A stretch of DNA of 40,889 nucleotides, from positions 1 through 40,889 of the forward strand of contig PBSU01000022.1 of assembly GCA_002726415.1 (NCBI GenBank), given 5' to 3'. Shown here piece after piece: positions 26,034 through 35,476 of the stretch. The first letter of the stretch is position 1, and each line of letters opens with the position of its first letter. Source of the DNA: Acidiferrobacteraceae bacterium. GTDB taxonomy: Bacteria > Pseudomonadota > Gammaproteobacteria > Arenicellales > UBA868. A program made the translations under genes and the position numbers. Below the pieces are notes generated by a model. It saw nothing but the letters and a program-made list of their open reading frames with translations, ran no database searches and was not told the origin of the DNA.

Positions 26034-26110
26034 GCGCCCGTAGCTCAACCGGATAGAGCAACGGCCTTCTAAGCCGTAGGTTACAGGTTCGAGTCCTGTC
26101 GGGCGCGCCA
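26034..26110 (+). tRNA. tRNA-Arg (TCT)
   Basis: Acceptor GCGCCCG pairs with CGGGCGC. The anticodon stem ACGGC/GCCGT encloses loop CTTCTAA with anticodon TCT. The T-arm contains GGTTCGAGTCC, and CCA is encoded. Reads AGA codons (and AGG by wobble). Confidence 0.97.
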
Positions 26111-26206
26111 GTTCCCTGTAAGCACCCATTTACCGATTGAGCGCAAGGGTTGCTGGCATAAGGGGCTCGGTTTATTGGATAATTAGGGGTTCGCGTGTAC
26201 ATGTGT

Positions 26207-26283
26207 GGTGACCGTAGCTCAGTTGGTAGAGCCCCGGATTGTGATTCCGGCCGTCGTGGGTTCGAGTCCCATCGGTCACCCCA
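26207..26283 (+). tRNA. tRNA-His (GTG)
   Basis: The body starts GTGACCG and pairs with CGGTCAC. The extra G at -1 (26207) opposite C73 is the identity element of tRNA-His. The anticodon stem CCGGA/TCCGG encloses TTGTGAT with anticodon GTG. CCA is encoded. Confidence 0.97.
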
Positions 26284-26318
26284 GTTTCTTTTTAGGTGTG
26301 TACAGGCAGTGGTGATAC

Positions 26319-26394
<76 letters not shown>

Positions 26395-26456
26395 GGTAAA
26401 CGGGCGATCGGGTTTGACATAATCGAGCCTGGTCTTTACCGCCCGGGAGATCCGGC

Positions 26457-26541
26457 GCGAAAGTGGCGGAATTGGCAGACGCGCTGGCTTTAGGTGCCAG
26501 TGGGGCAACCCGTGGGAGTTCGAGTCTCCCCTTTCGCACCA
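26457..26541 (+). tRNA. tRNA-Leu (TAG)
   Basis: A class II tRNA of 85 bases with a long variable arm (TGGGGCAACCCGT). Acceptor GCGAAAG pairs with CTTTCGC; the anticodon stem CTGGC/GCCAG encloses TTTAGGT with anticodon TAG. CCA is encoded. A short hairpin CCCGGC-TCA-GCCGGG follows at 26546-26560 with no T-run, so read-through into tig is possible. Confidence 0.97.
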
Positions 26542-26613
26542 ATTACCCGGCTCAGCCGGGCTCGTGCGGCAAACGACGCCGTGTGGGTATGTTGAACACC
26601 AAGGCAGGCATGT

Positions 26614-27948
26614 ATGGATATATCAATGGAAACCACGGGCGCCATCGGTCGGCGTATGACAATAAAGGTGCCGGCTGAGCAGCTTGATGGCGCCATCAGT
26701 ACGCGCCTGAAGCGTTTGGCGCGTACCGCCAAGATCCCGGGTTTTCGCCCCGGCAAAGTGCCGATGAAAGTGATCGAGTCCCGTTATGCTGATCAAGCAT
26801 TGGCCGAGGCGGCTGACGAGTTGATTGGCTCAAGCTACCGCGAGGCCATCATGGGTGAGTCGGTCGAGGCCGCAGGCCCACCTTCGATCGAACCCAAGAC
26901 TCTGGCGCGAGGTGAGGATCTGGAGTTTGTCGCCAGTTTTGAGATTTTTCCCGAGATCCCTCGGGCCGATATCCGGGACATGCCGATTGAGCGCAATACC
27001 TGCGAAGTGGGTGATGAGGAGATCGATCAGACGATCGATACATTACGCAAACAGCGCACCAACTATACGCCGGGTGATTCACCTGCCCAGACAGACGATC
27101 GTGTCCTCATAGATTTTGAAGGTCGGGTTGATGGTGAGGTTTTCGAAGGGGGCGTGGCTGAGGATTACCCGATAGTGTTGGGCAAGGGGGCGCTGTTGCC
27201 TGAGTTTGAAGCCCAGTTGACTGGGGCCAGCACCGGTGAGGAGTTGACCATAAAGCTGACTTTTCCTGAAGATTACCCCGGCGCTGCTGTGGCGGGGAAG
27301 AAAGCCGAGTTTGCCGTGAAGGTTAAAGAGGTCGGCAAGCCCGAGGTACCCGATATAGACGAAGCATTTATCCGCACTTTCGGGGTGAAGGATGGCCTGG
27401 AAGCCTCTTTTCGGGAAGAAATCCGAGAGAATCTCAAGGGTGAGCGGGATCAAAGAGGTCGCGCCCAGGTGCGCCAGGCCGTGCTCGAGGCGCTGATGAA
27501 AAACAATGAATTTGAAGTGCCCGCAGCGCTGGTGGATGATGAAATCAATCGTGCAATTATGGCCGTGCGTGAGCAACTGCGTCAGCAGGGCCTACCCCAT
27601 GACGGGCCGATTGATCGTGCTAATTACCTTGATGAGTCTTATCGACGGGTACGTCTGGGCCTGGTACTGCACGAAGTCGTCAAGCAGCGCGAGATTAAAC
27701 CTGATCCAGATAAGGTGCGCGCACGAGTGACCGAGATGGGATCCAGTTACGATGATCCAGAACAGTTTGCACGCTGGTATTACGAGGACAAGCATCGCCT
27801 GGCTCAGGTCGAATCTGTTATCGTGGAAGAGCGGGCGATAGAGGTGTTGCTTGATGAAGCCCAGGTGACTGACAAAGCGCTGAGTTTTGAAGAGTTCATG
27901 CGTCCCCCTGCCCGCGCTTTGGCAACTCCTGAAAACGCCGACAGTTAA
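26614..27948 (+). CDS. tig: Trigger factor, ribosome-associated chaperone and prolyl isomerase
   Basis: Trigger factor (444 aa; 432 in E. coli) binds near the ribosome exit tunnel and helps nascent chains fold. The N-terminal ribosome-binding domain has the signature GFRPGKVP at residues 44-51. The FKBP-type PPIase domain covers about 150-245 ([20 protein letters not shown], then [11 protein letters not shown]). The helical substrate-binding C-domain follows to the end. Start [15 protein letters not shown] matches the family N-terminus, and AGGCAGG precedes the ATG by 6 bases. It lies 72 bases after tRNA-Leu and heads the conserved tig-clpP-clpX-lon cluster; clpP begins 14 bases after its stop. 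Confidence 0.96.
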   Translation: MDISMETTGAIGRRMTIKVPAEQLDGAISTRLKRLARTAKIPGFRPGKVPMKVIESRYADQALAEAADELIGSSYREAIMGESVEAAGPPSIEPKTLARGEDLEFVASFEIFPEIPRADIRDMPIERNTCEVGDEEIDQTIDTLRKQRTNYTPGDSPAQTDDRVLIDFEGRVDGEVFEGGVAEDYPIVLGKGALLPEFEAQLTGASTGEELTIKLTFPEDYPGAAVAGKKAEFAVKVKEVGKPEVPDIDEAFIRTFGVKDGLEASFREEIRENLKGERDQRGRAQVRQAVLEALMKNNEFEVPAALVDDEINRAIMAVREQLRQQGLPHDGPIDRANYLDESYRRVRLGLVLHEVVKQREIKPDPDKVRARVTEMGSSYDDPEQFARWYYEDKHRLAQVESVIVEERAIEVLLDEAQVTDKALSFEEFMRPPARALATPENADS

Positions 27949-27962
27949 CCGGAAAACTCGAT

Positions 27963-28598
27963 ATGACAAAGACATTTGGCGGTCCCGAAAATTTTGAGCC
28001 TCAAAACCTGGGCCTGGTTCCCATGGTCATCGAGACAACCGGTCGAGGCGAGCGGGCCTACGATATTTATTCCCGACTGCTTAAAGAGCGTGTGATCTTC
28101 ATGGTGGGCCAAGTCGAAGATCATATGGCCAACCTGATCGTTGCCCAACTGTTGTTCCTGGAATCGGAGAATCCCGATAAAGATATCCACCTTTACATCA
28201 ATTCTCCCGGTGGAGCGGTGAACGCAGGGATGGCGATCTACGATACCATGCAGTTCGTCCGCCCCAGTATCAGCACCGTGTGTATTGGTCAGGCGGCCAG
28301 CATGGGGGCTGTGATTCTCGCCGGTGGGGCGCCGGGTAAGCGTTTCACCTTACCGCATTCTCGGATCATGATTCACCAGCCTTGGGGCGGTTTCCAGGGC
28401 CAGGCTACCGATATCGATATTCATGCCCGCGAAATCCTGCGCTTGCGTGAGCGCTTGAATCACGTATTGGCCTCTCATACCGGCCGCGATGTGGAAACAG
28501 TTTCGGCAGATACCGAGCGGGATAATTTCATGGATGAGAACGAGGCGCTCGAGTACGGTATTGTTGATCGGGTGATTAAGAGTCGCGCAGACGAATAG
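27963..28598 (+). CDS. clpP: ATP-dependent Clp protease proteolytic subunit
   Basis: ClpP (211 aa) forms the two-ring serine protease chamber served by ClpX (and ClpA). The catalytic triad is seen as Ser113 (GQAASMGA), His138 (MIHQPWGG) and Asp187 (TERDNF). The oligomer-interface segment YINSPGGAV is present at about 78-86. The first ten or so residues are probably a propeptide, cut off as in E. coli. The ATG lies 14 bases after tig, so the two are likely co-transcribed, and clpX follows after 125 bases. Confidence 0.97.
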   Translation: MTKTFGGPENFEPQNLGLVPMVIETTGRGERAYDIYSRLLKERVIFMVGQVEDHMANLIVAQLLFLESENPDKDIHLYINSPGGAVNAGMAIYDTMQFVRPSISTVCIGQAASMGAVILAGGAPGKRFTLPHSRIMIHQPWGGFQGQATDIDIHAREILRLRERLNHVLASHTGRDVETVSADTERDNFMDENEALEYGIVDRVIKSRADE

Positions 28599-28632
28599 GT
28601 TTCTGCTTTGGCAGGGGCGTCATCGGCAGGTG

Positions 28633-28659
28633 CTTGCATTTTTCCGCTAAACCTTGCAT
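28633..28659. repeat. CTTGCAT direct repeat in the clpP-clpX gap
   Basis: CTTGCAT occurs at 28633-28639 and again at 28653-28659, a 20-base period, about 65-90 bases upstream of the clpX ATG. GGCAGG is also repeated just before it (28610 and 28625). It may mark an operator for a separate clpX promoter, or be chance. Confidence 0.35.
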
Positions 28660-28723
28660 CGTTAGCCCTGAGACAGAGGAAGATTCTGCAAAATCTCTGG
28701 TTTATGACTGAGCGGGAGGACTG

Positions 28724-30010
28724 ATGGCGGACAGCGACGGCGACAAGAAAGGTGACAAACTGCTGTATTGCTCTTTTTGCGGAAAGAGCCAGCACGAGGT
28801 CCGCAAACTTATCGCAGGGCCGTCGGTTTTTGTGTGCGATGAGTGTGTCGAACTGTGTAACGAGATTATCCGCGAAGAGGCCGAGGATGCTGAGACCCCT
28901 CAGGCTGCCGGTGCACGCTACCCCACGCCACAGGAGATCTGCGAACGTCTGGATGATTACGTGATCGGACAGCCGGAAGCCAAGAAGGTGCTTTCGGTTG
29001 CTGTCTATAATCATTACAAGCGCATCGAACATGAAGACGCCGAGAGCGGCGGTGGCGTCGATATTTCCAAGAGCAACATCCTGTTGATCGGGCCGACCGG
29101 CTCGGGCAAGACCTTGCTGGCGGAAACCTTGGCGCACGAGCTCAACGTCCCCTTCACGATCGCTGATGCGACCACCTTGACCGAGGCGGGTTATGTCGGT
29201 GAGGACGTCGAAAATATCATCCAGAAACTCCTGCAAAAGTGTGATTATGATGTGGAGAAAGCCCAGGTCGGGATCGTCTATATCGACGAGATCGACAAGA
29301 TTTCGCGCAAGGCAGATAACCCGTCGATTACGCGCGATGTATCTGGCGAAGGAGTCCAGCAGGCATTACTTAAACTGATCGAGGGCACGGTCGCCTCAGT
29401 ACCGCCCCAAGGCGGGCGCAAGCATCCGCAGCAGGAGTTCCTGCAGGTCGATACCCGCAATGTGCTGTTTATCTGTGGCGGCGCTTTTGCTGGCCTTGAG
29501 AAGGTTATCCAGGAGCGTTCGGAAAAATCTGGGATCGGTTTCGGTGCTGATATCAAGAGTAAGACGGATGAAGACCGCGTGAGTGAGTTTTTGCGTGATC
29601 TGGAGCCCGAGGATCTCATCAAGTATGGCCTGATTCCCGAGTTTGTGGGGCGTATGCCGGTAGTGGCCACGCTGGAAGAGCTCGATGAAGAGGCGCTGGT
29701 GACTATTCTGACCCAACCGAAAAATGCCCTGGTCAAGCAGTACCAGAAGCTGTTCGAACTCGAAGGGGTCGAGCTGGAGATTCGAGAGGACGCCCTGAGA
29801 TCGATTGCTCAGCGAGCCACTGATCGCAAGACCGGCGCGCGAGGCTTGCGCTCCATTCTGGAAAAAGCGCTACTTCAGACCATGTTTGAGCTGCCATCTA
29901 TGGAAAACGTCACCCGGGTGACGGTGGACGCCAATGTAATTGAAGATGGGGCTCAACCCCTTTTCATGTATGAAGACGGGCAGCGCAACGTCTCCAGCCA
30001 GTCATCCTGA
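28724..30010 (+). CDS. clpX: ATP-dependent Clp protease ATP-binding subunit ClpX
   Basis: ClpX (428 aa) is the AAA+ unfoldase that feeds substrates to ClpP. The N-terminal zinc-binding domain has Cys16, Cys19, Cys38 and Cys41 (CSFCGKS and CDECVELC). Walker A is GPTGSGKT at 123-130 and Walker B IVYIDEID at 184-191. The ClpP-contact loop (the IGF motif) is seen as SGIGFGADI near 265-275, with the IGFG tetrapeptide. A good GGAGG ribosome binding site lies 5 bases before the ATG. The 125-base gap after clpP has no clear terminator. lon follows 153 bases downstream with its own heat-shock promoter. Confidence 0.97.
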   Translation: MADSDGDKKGDKLLYCSFCGKSQHEVRKLIAGPSVFVCDECVELCNEIIREEAEDAETPQAAGARYPTPQEICERLDDYVIGQPEAKKVLSVAVYNHYKRIEHEDAESGGGVDISKSNILLIGPTGSGKTLLAETLAHELNVPFTIADATTLTEAGYVGEDVENIIQKLLQKCDYDVEKAQVGIVYIDEIDKISRKADNPSITRDVSGEGVQQALLKLIEGTVASVPPQGGRKHPQQEFLQVDTRNVLFICGGAFAGLEKVIQERSEKSGIGFGADIKSKTDEDRVSEFLRDLEPEDLIKYGLIPEFVGRMPVVATLEELDEEALVTILTQPKNALVKQYQKLFELEGVELEIREDALRSIAQRATDRKTGARGLRSILEKALLQTMFELPSMENVTRVTVDANVIEDGAQPLFMYEDGQRNVSSQSS

Positions 30011-30047
30011 AAGGCTGAATATCCGGGAATGTTGCCGGGTGGCCGTG

Positions 30048-30076
30048 CTTGAAAAAGGCCTCGCCCAACCCCAGTT
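30048..30076 (+). promoter_or_regulatory. Sigma-32-like (heat-shock) promoter of lon
   Basis: CTTGAA (30048-30053) is a perfect -35. After 15 bases comes CCCCAGTT (30069-30076), differing from CCCCATnT at one base of the core. It lies about 90 bases before the lon ATG. E. coli lon is also under sigma-32 control, which supports the call. Confidence 0.65.
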
Positions 30077-30163
30077 ATCCTTTAATCGCTGAAAAACATC
30101 TTTTTGCGCAGTGAATCGCGTTAACGAGATAACATACGAGAACTCATCGCCCCGGGGAAATTC

Positions 30164-32590
30164 ATGAGCGACGAAACGTCTACCGAAACCATCACACCTC
30201 GAACTCGCTACCATATGCTGCCGTTGCGGGACGTGGTTGTTTTTCCCCACATGGTCATTCCGCTTTTTGTCGGTCGGGAAAAGTCGATCAACGCGCTTGA
30301 AGAGGCGGTGCAGGCCGGAAAGCAGATTTTTCTTGCCGCGCAGCACGATGCCGCAGATGATGATCCGGCACCAGAGAATATCTTCGGGATCGGTACTGTT
30401 GCCAATATCCTGCAGTTGCTGAAACTTCCAGATGGCACAGTCAAGGTGCTTGTTGAGGGTATATCTCGGGCGGGGATTGTCAACTACGTTGAAACCGAGG
30501 AGAGTTTTGTTGTCGACGCTGCACCTGTCACTGAGGGTGATTTCGACGAACGTGAGGGTGAGGTACTGATGCGTACTGTCACCTCCGAGTTTGAGCAGTA
30601 CGTCAAATTGAACTCGAAAATCCCACCCGAGGTGCTCACCTCTCTAAGCGGCATTGATGATCCCGGACGGCTCGCCGATACGATTGCCGCGCACCTGACA
30701 TTGCGCAACGACGAAAAGCAGAAGATTCTGGAGTTCGGTAATGCCCGTGAGCGCCTTGAGCATATCCTGGGCATTATGGAGTCGGAAATCGATCTATTGC
30801 AGGTCGAAAAACGTCTGCGAGGCCGCGTCAAGAAGCAGATGGAAAAGAGCCAGCGTGAGTACTATCTGAATGAGCAGATGAAAGCCATTCAGAAAGAGTT
30901 GGGGGAAATGGATGATGCCCCCAATGAGATGGAAGAACTACAGCAGAAGGTAGACCAGGCAGGCATGCCTAAGGAGGCCCGGGAAAAGGCCGAATCGGAG
31001 CTCAAGAAATTGCGCATGATGTCACCCATGTCTGCTGAAGCTACTGTGGTGCGTAATTACATTGACTGGCTTGTTCAGGTGCCCTGGAAAAAGCGTAGCC
31101 GGATTTCCAAGGATCTTGCTAAAGCAGAGTCGGTACTCGAAGCCGATCATTACGGGCTTGAGAAGGTCAAGGAACGCATTCTGGAGTACCTTGCCGTCCA
31201 ACAGCGCATCAACAAAGTGAAAGGACCGATTCTGTGTCTGGTGGGCCCGCCTGGCGTGGGCAAGACCTCATTGGGTGAATCCATCGCTCGTGCGACCCAT
31301 CGAAAGTTTGTGCGGATGTCTCTGGGTGGTGTGCGGGATGAGGCTGAGATTCGCGGCCATCGGCGTACCTACATTGGCTCGATGCCCGGCAAGATCGTGC
31401 AGAACATGTCACGCACCAAAACCCGCAACCCACTGTTCATGCTCGATGAGGTCGATAAGATGTCAATGGATTTTCGCGGCGACCCTTCGTCGGCACTGCT
31501 CGAAGTGCTGGACCCGGAGCAGAATCACAAATTTGGCGACCACTATCTGGAGGTAGATTACGACTTATCCGAGGTTATGTTCGTAGCCACAGCCAATACG
31601 CTGAATATTCCCAGCCCACTGTTGGATCGTATGGAAGTGATCCGAATTTCTGGCTATACCGAAGATGAGAAAATCAATATCGCTACCCGCTATCTCGTTA
31701 TCAAACAAAAGCGCAATAACGGACTTAAGGATGAAGAGATCAGTATCAACCAGCAAGCACTGGTGGATATCGTCCGTTATTACACGCGCGAGGCTGGGGT
31801 TCGCGCACTCGAACGCGAGATCGCTAAAATTTGTCGAAAAGTAGCCAAGGAATTGCTGCTCGATGGCAACAAGACACGAGTTCAGGTGACAGCCCGCAAC
31901 CTGGCTAAGTACCTAGGTGTACGCCGCCACCGTTATGGTCGTGCGGAGGAAGGTAACCGGGTGGGTCAGGTGACGGGCCTGGCCTGGACTGAGGTCGGCG
32001 GTGAGTTGCTCACCATAGAGGCGGCCGTAATGCCGGGTAAAGGTAAGCACAGTTTTACTGGCAAACTCGGTGATGTTATGCAGGAATCGATCCAGGCCGC
32101 GATGTCGGTAGTGCGGACTCGCTCTGCCCAGTACGGCATCGATGTGGATTTTTACCAGAAACAGGATATCCATATACACGTGCCCGAAGGAGCCACTCCC
32201 AAAGATGGCCCCAGCGCGGGTGTGGGTATGTGCACAGCAGTCATCTCCGCCATGACGGGTATCGCAGCTCGCGCGGATGTTGCTATGACGGGTGAGATTA
32301 CTCTGCGCGGAGAAGTGCTGCCTATCGGCGGGCTCAAGGAAAAACTGTTGGCCGCTCATCGCGGCGGTATTGGCACTGTGTTGATCCCCAAGGAGAACGA
32401 GAAGGACCTCACTGAGATTCCCAGAAATATCAAAGGGGGTCTGAAAATCATTCCGGTACGTTGGATTGATGAAGTTTTCGCCGTGGCACTTGAGCGCCTG
32501 CCGGAGCCGGAGACGATAAATCCGGGTGATACCCCGGTTGTACAGGAAGAAGCCGAAACCCCGGCTAAAACGCCAGCCAGAGCGCACTAG
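30164..32590 (+). CDS. lon: ATP-dependent protease Lon
   Basis: Lon (808 aa; 784 in E. coli) degrades misfolded and selected regulatory proteins in the cytoplasm. The N-terminal substrate domain begins near residue 18 (LPLRDVVVFPHMVIPLFVGR). A coiled coil covers about 205-290. The AAA+ module has Walker A GPPGVGKT at 361-368 and Walker B LFMLDEVDKM. The protease domain carries the Ser-Lys dyad: Ser684 in PKDGPSAG and Lys727 in GGLKEKLLA. The 43-residue separation equals that of E. coli Lon (679/722). The C-terminal tail (about 785-808) is rich in Pro, Glu and Ala and accounts for much of the extra length. Confidence 0.97.
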   Translation: MSDETSTETITPRTRYHMLPLRDVVVFPHMVIPLFVGREKSINALEEAVQAGKQIFLAAQHDAADDDPAPENIFGIGTVANILQLLKLPDGTVKVLVEGISRAGIVNYVETEESFVVDAAPVTEGDFDEREGEVLMRTVTSEFEQYVKLNSKIPPEVLTSLSGIDDPGRLADTIAAHLTLRNDEKQKILEFGNARERLEHILGIMESEIDLLQVEKRLRGRVKKQMEKSQREYYLNEQMKAIQKELGEMDDAPNEMEELQQKVDQAGMPKEAREKAESELKKLRMMSPMSAEATVVRNYIDWLVQVPWKKRSRISKDLAKAESVLEADHYGLEKVKERILEYLAVQQRINKVKGPILCLVGPPGVGKTSLGESIARATHRKFVRMSLGGVRDEAEIRGHRRTYIGSMPGKIVQNMSRTKTRNPLFMLDEVDKMSMDFRGDPSSALLEVLDPEQNHKFGDHYLEVDYDLSEVMFVATANTLNIPSPLLDRMEVIRISGYTEDEKINIATRYLVIKQKRNNGLKDEEISINQQALVDIVRYYTREAGVRALEREIAKICRKVAKELLLDGNKTRVQVTARNLAKYLGVRRHRYGRAEEGNRVGQVTGLAWTEVGGELLTIEAAVMPGKGKHSFTGKLGDVMQESIQAAMSVVRTRSAQYGIDVDFYQKQDIHIHVPEGATPKDGPSAGVGMCTAVISAMTGIAARADVAMTGEITLRGEVLPIGGLKEKLLAAHRGGIGTVLIPKENEKDLTEIPRNIKGGLKIIPVRWIDEVFAVALERLPEPETINPGDTPVVQEEAETPAKTPARAH

Positions 32591-32905
32591 CGGGCAGGTT
32601 TTCCGCAAGCACACACGCCGCGGCGGTATAGCCGGGATACGGGTCTGGCGCTTGAGTTCTGGGCAACGAGCGTCTTGTTTTCATGTTTTTGCTAGTATTT
32701 CTTTAGGTAGTTTCTCAAGTTTCTGTTGCAACTGACGTGCGGGCAGTCGGTTGGTAAAGGCGGTTGACACCGATTTTTTCCAGTTGGTATAAGGGGTGGG
32801 CCCAGGTGCGTGTGGCCATCAAGCGCAACCCGCGAGATGGTGACGGGCCTGAAGGGCGCAGCCGTTTAACGGAAAACCCCATCGTGGGATCAAGAGGAAC
32901 CGAGC
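32591..32905 (+). other. 315-base intergenic region between lon and hupB
   Basis: No open frame of note. The first half is T-rich in places (around 32675-32710) without a GC-rich hairpin, so no clear lon terminator. A spaced inverted repeat CTTGAG / CTCAAG flanks that T-rich stretch. The second half holds the hupB promoter and a leader of about 105 bases. Confidence 0.6.
32764..32793 (+). promoter_or_regulatory. Sigma-70 promoter of hupB
   Basis: TTGACA (32764-32769, perfect -35) and TATAAG (32788-32793, 5 of 6) are separated by 18 bases. The predicted transcript start is near 32800, leaving a leader of about 105 bases before the hupB ATG. Confidence 0.75.
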
Positions 32906-33178
32906 ATGAATAAAGCCGATCTGATCGATTCGGTCGCATCTGCAACCGGTCTGGGTAAAGCTGAAGCGGATTCAGCTGTGGAGTCTGTTCTGGATGTGAT
33001 CAGTGCCGCGCTGCAGCGCGGGGAGAGCGTGTCATTGGTTGGGTTTGGCATCTTCTCTGTCAGTGAGCGTGCTGGCCGTATAGGTCGAAACCCACGCACT
33101 GGTGAGAGCATCACTATCGCACCGTCCCGGGCGCCTAAGTTTAAGGCTGGCAAAGGCCTTAAGGATGCCGTAAACTAG
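32906..33178 (+). CDS. hupB: DNA-binding protein HU-beta
   Basis: HU (90 aa, the same length as E. coli HupB) is a nucleoid protein that bends DNA as a dimer. The helical dimer base is residues 1-40 (MNKADLIDSVASATGL). The DNA-binding arm is about 52-75 with the conserved RNPRTGE turn carrying the intercalating proline. The ending KFKAGKGLKDAVN is typical. AGAGGA lies 7 bases upstream of the ATG. The order lon-hupB-ppiD is conserved. Two tRNAs follow, 12 bases after the stop. Confidence 0.96.
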   Translation: MNKADLIDSVASATGLGKAEADSAVESVLDVISAALQRGESVSLVGFGIFSVSERAGRIGRNPRTGESITIAPSRAPKFKAGKGLKDAVN

Positions 33179-33190
33179 CGCGCCCCCCGG

Positions 33191-33266
33191 GGGTGCTTAG
33201 CTCAGTTGGGAGAGCGTCGCCCTTACAAGGCGAAGGTCGCAGGTTCGAACCCCGCAGCACCCACCA
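33191..33266 (+). tRNA. tRNA-Val (TAC)
   Basis: Acceptor GGGTGCT pairs with AGCACCC. The anticodon stem TCGCC/GGCGA encloses CTTACAA with anticodon TAC. The T-arm contains GGTTCGAACCC, and CCA is encoded. It starts 12 bases after the hupB stop. Confidence 0.97.
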
Positions 33267-33313
33267 AGGCCCTGCGGTGCAGCGCATCGTTGGATCGAAA
33301 CGGTTATTTACCC

Positions 33314-33390
33314 GGAGCGGTAGTTCAGTTGGTTAGAATACCGGCCTGTCACGCCGGTGGTCGCGGGTTCGAGTCCCGTCCGCTCCGCCA
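33314..33390 (+). tRNA. tRNA-Asp (GTC)
   Basis: Acceptor GGAGCGG pairs with CCGCTCC. The anticodon stem CCGGC/GCCGG encloses CTGTCAC with anticodon GTC, and the discriminator base is G73 as required for tRNA-Asp. CCA is encoded. Confidence 0.97.
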
Positions 33391-33542
33391 TCTATTATGG
33401 GCACCGGGGTCCGAATACGGACTCTGTGGCCGGGCTGGTTCAGGAACCGCATGAATCGCCTGTAGTTGCCCGCCACTTGCAGGGACTGGTTGAACCGGCC
33501 GGCATCTACTATTTAGCAACACATCATCTGGGTACCTAATCA

Positions 33543-35456
33543 ATGCTGACAGCAATCAGAGATCGCGCAACCGGGTGGATTGCCTGGGCACTGGTTATCC
33601 TGATCACGATCCCTTTTGCTCTTTGGGGCATCAATTCCTATTTCGAAGGCGCATCGAAGATCGTTGTCGCGACGGTCAACGGGGTTGATCTGGAGCGCCC
33701 GCCTTACCAGCAAGCACTCTCAGAGCAGCGTCGCTCTTTGGTTCAGATCATGGGGCGCAATGTGGATGCAGAGTATTTCTCCAGCACAGCCTTTAAAACC
33801 CAGGTCCTTGATTCGCTTATCGACAACAACTTACAGGCGGCGTATCTGCGCGAGCGCGGGTACCGGGTTACTGATGAGCAGTTGTCGCAGCGAATCGCGT
33901 CATTTGCTGCTTTTCAGAGCGATGGCGTATTTGATCCGACTCGTTATGAAACGCTCGTACGAAACGCTGGTTTGTCGGTCGAGGCGTTTGAACAGCAGCA
34001 GCGCCAGCAGGGCGCTGTCGATCAATTGCGTATTGGACTAAGCGAAACGGCATTTGTCATCCCTGCCATGACGGATCGGGCGATCGGGCTTTTGTTGCAG
34101 CGTCGTCGTGCCAACTACACAGTACTCGAACTTGAGCCATTTGCTCAGGCCGCCAAGGTGACGCCAGTGGCCGTCCAGGCAGAATATGAAAAGCATCCTC
34201 AGCGGTATGTGCAGCCGGCACAGATGCAGGTGGATTATCTACAACTGTCTGTTGATGCCCTGGCAGAGCAGATAGCGGTACCCGAAGCATCGGCGCAGGA
34301 TTATTACGACACAAATATCGATCGATTTTCCCAGCCCGGTAGCCGAAGCGCGAGCCATATCCTGATCAGCGTACCGGCTGATGCCACCTCCGATACGGTT
34401 GATACCGCACGAGTGAAAGCGACTGAACTAGCGGCAAGGGCCCGGGCAGGGGAAGATTTTGCAGAACTTGCCCGCACCCAGTCTGATGATCCGGGTTCTG
34501 CCGGGCGTGGTGGTGTCCTGGGTATTATTCGACCCGGCACCATGACTGAGCCCTTCGAGGAGGCGGTTTTTGCTTTGGCTCAGGACGAAATCAGCCAACC
34601 GGTGCGCACCGAGTATGGTTGGCACGTGATCCACCTCACCGATCTCAGAGAAAGCCAGGCCAAACCTTTTACTGAGGTCCGTAGTGAGATTCTTTCCCTG
34701 CTGGCGCGTGAATCAGCCGAGGCGCAGTTCCTGGTGCTGGCAGAGGACTTCCAGAATATGGTCTTTGAGCAGCCCGGTTCGCTTGTACCGGTGTCTGACG
34801 CTTTGGGCCTGTCGGTTCAGCGCAGTGGTTGGTTCTCTCGTGTTGCCGGTAGTGGGATTGGCGCCAATGCGATTGTTCGTGAGGTGTCGTTCAGCGACGA
34901 AGTCCGTGTGGATCGCCTCAACAGCGAGATGCTGGAAATCGACAGCGACACGCTGGTGGCTGTGCACTACGCTGACTTTCAGGAGCAGCGCCCGCAGGCG
35001 TTTTCAGAGGTTCGCGACCACATTGAGGATAATCTGGTATCAGCAGCAGCCCTAGCGGACCAGGAAGCCGCCGGGCAGGCGCTGATCGATTTACTGCGGG
35101 CAGGCACGAACTGGCTGGCTGCACTGGATGCGCGTGAGCTCGTTTCAAGGGAATTGCCCTCGGAGATCGCGAATCTGGTCGATCCGCTTGAGCAGGGTGT
35201 CGCGGCAGCGGTATTTTCTGCTTCCGCCCCGGTCGTCGGTAGCACTACCTACGGCGGTGTTCGACTGGATGTCAGTCGTTACGTCGTGTTCCAGTTGGAG
35301 GAGGTCCTGCCGGGTGATCCAGTCAAGGCAACAGCAGAACAGCGTCAGCAGATTGAGGGCCTTATCGCCACTCGCGCAGGAGAAGAGCTTTTTACCGGAG
35401 TCGCTCGTGCGCTGCGGTCGGCAGCGCAGGTGAGGGTTTTCGAGGAGAACCTGTAG
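33543..35456 (+). CDS. ppiD: Periplasmic folding chaperone PpiD (SurA N-terminal / parvulin domains)
   Basis: PpiD (637 aa; 623 in E. coli) is an inner-membrane anchored chaperone that helps proteins leaving the Sec translocon. One transmembrane segment lies at about residues 13-32 (IAWALVILITIPFALWGI), leaving the rest in the periplasm. The SurA-like N-domain follows (VNGVDLERPPYQQALSEQRR). The parvulin-type domain covers about 260-360 (SRSASHILISVPA, ARTQSDDPGSAGRGGVLG, VRTEYGWHVIHLTD). In E. coli this domain lacks isomerase activity; activity here is unknown. No strong ribosome binding site is seen. It is separated from tRNA-Asp by 152 bases and converges on fabI. Confidence 0.93.
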   Translation: MLTAIRDRATGWIAWALVILITIPFALWGINSYFEGASKIVVATVNGVDLERPPYQQALSEQRRSLVQIMGRNVDAEYFSSTAFKTQVLDSLIDNNLQAAYLRERGYRVTDEQLSQRIASFAAFQSDGVFDPTRYETLVRNAGLSVEAFEQQQRQQGAVDQLRIGLSETAFVIPAMTDRAIGLLLQRRRANYTVLELEPFAQAAKVTPVAVQAEYEKHPQRYVQPAQMQVDYLQLSVDALAEQIAVPEASAQDYYDTNIDRFSQPGSRSASHILISVPADATSDTVDTARVKATELAARARAGEDFAELARTQSDDPGSAGRGGVLGIIRPGTMTEPFEEAVFALAQDEISQPVRTEYGWHVIHLTDLRESQAKPFTEVRSEILSLLARESAEAQFLVLAEDFQNMVFEQPGSLVPVSDALGLSVQRSGWFSRVAGSGIGANAIVREVSFSDEVRVDRLNSEMLEIDSDTLVAVHYADFQEQRPQAFSEVRDHIEDNLVSAAALADQEAAGQALIDLLRAGTNWLAALDARELVSRELPSEIANLVDPLEQGVAAAVFSASAPVVGSTTYGGVRLDVSRYVVFQLEEVLPGDPVKATAEQRQQIEGLIATRAGEELFTGVARALRSAAQVRVFEENL

Positions 35457-35476
35457 TCCGTTTAGGGCGGGACGTC

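Noticed and set aside
32848-32882. CCTGAA ... CCCCAT before hupB as a sigma-32 promoter
   Set aside because: The spacer is 23 bases, far from the 13-16 expected, and a near-perfect sigma-70 promoter lies upstream.
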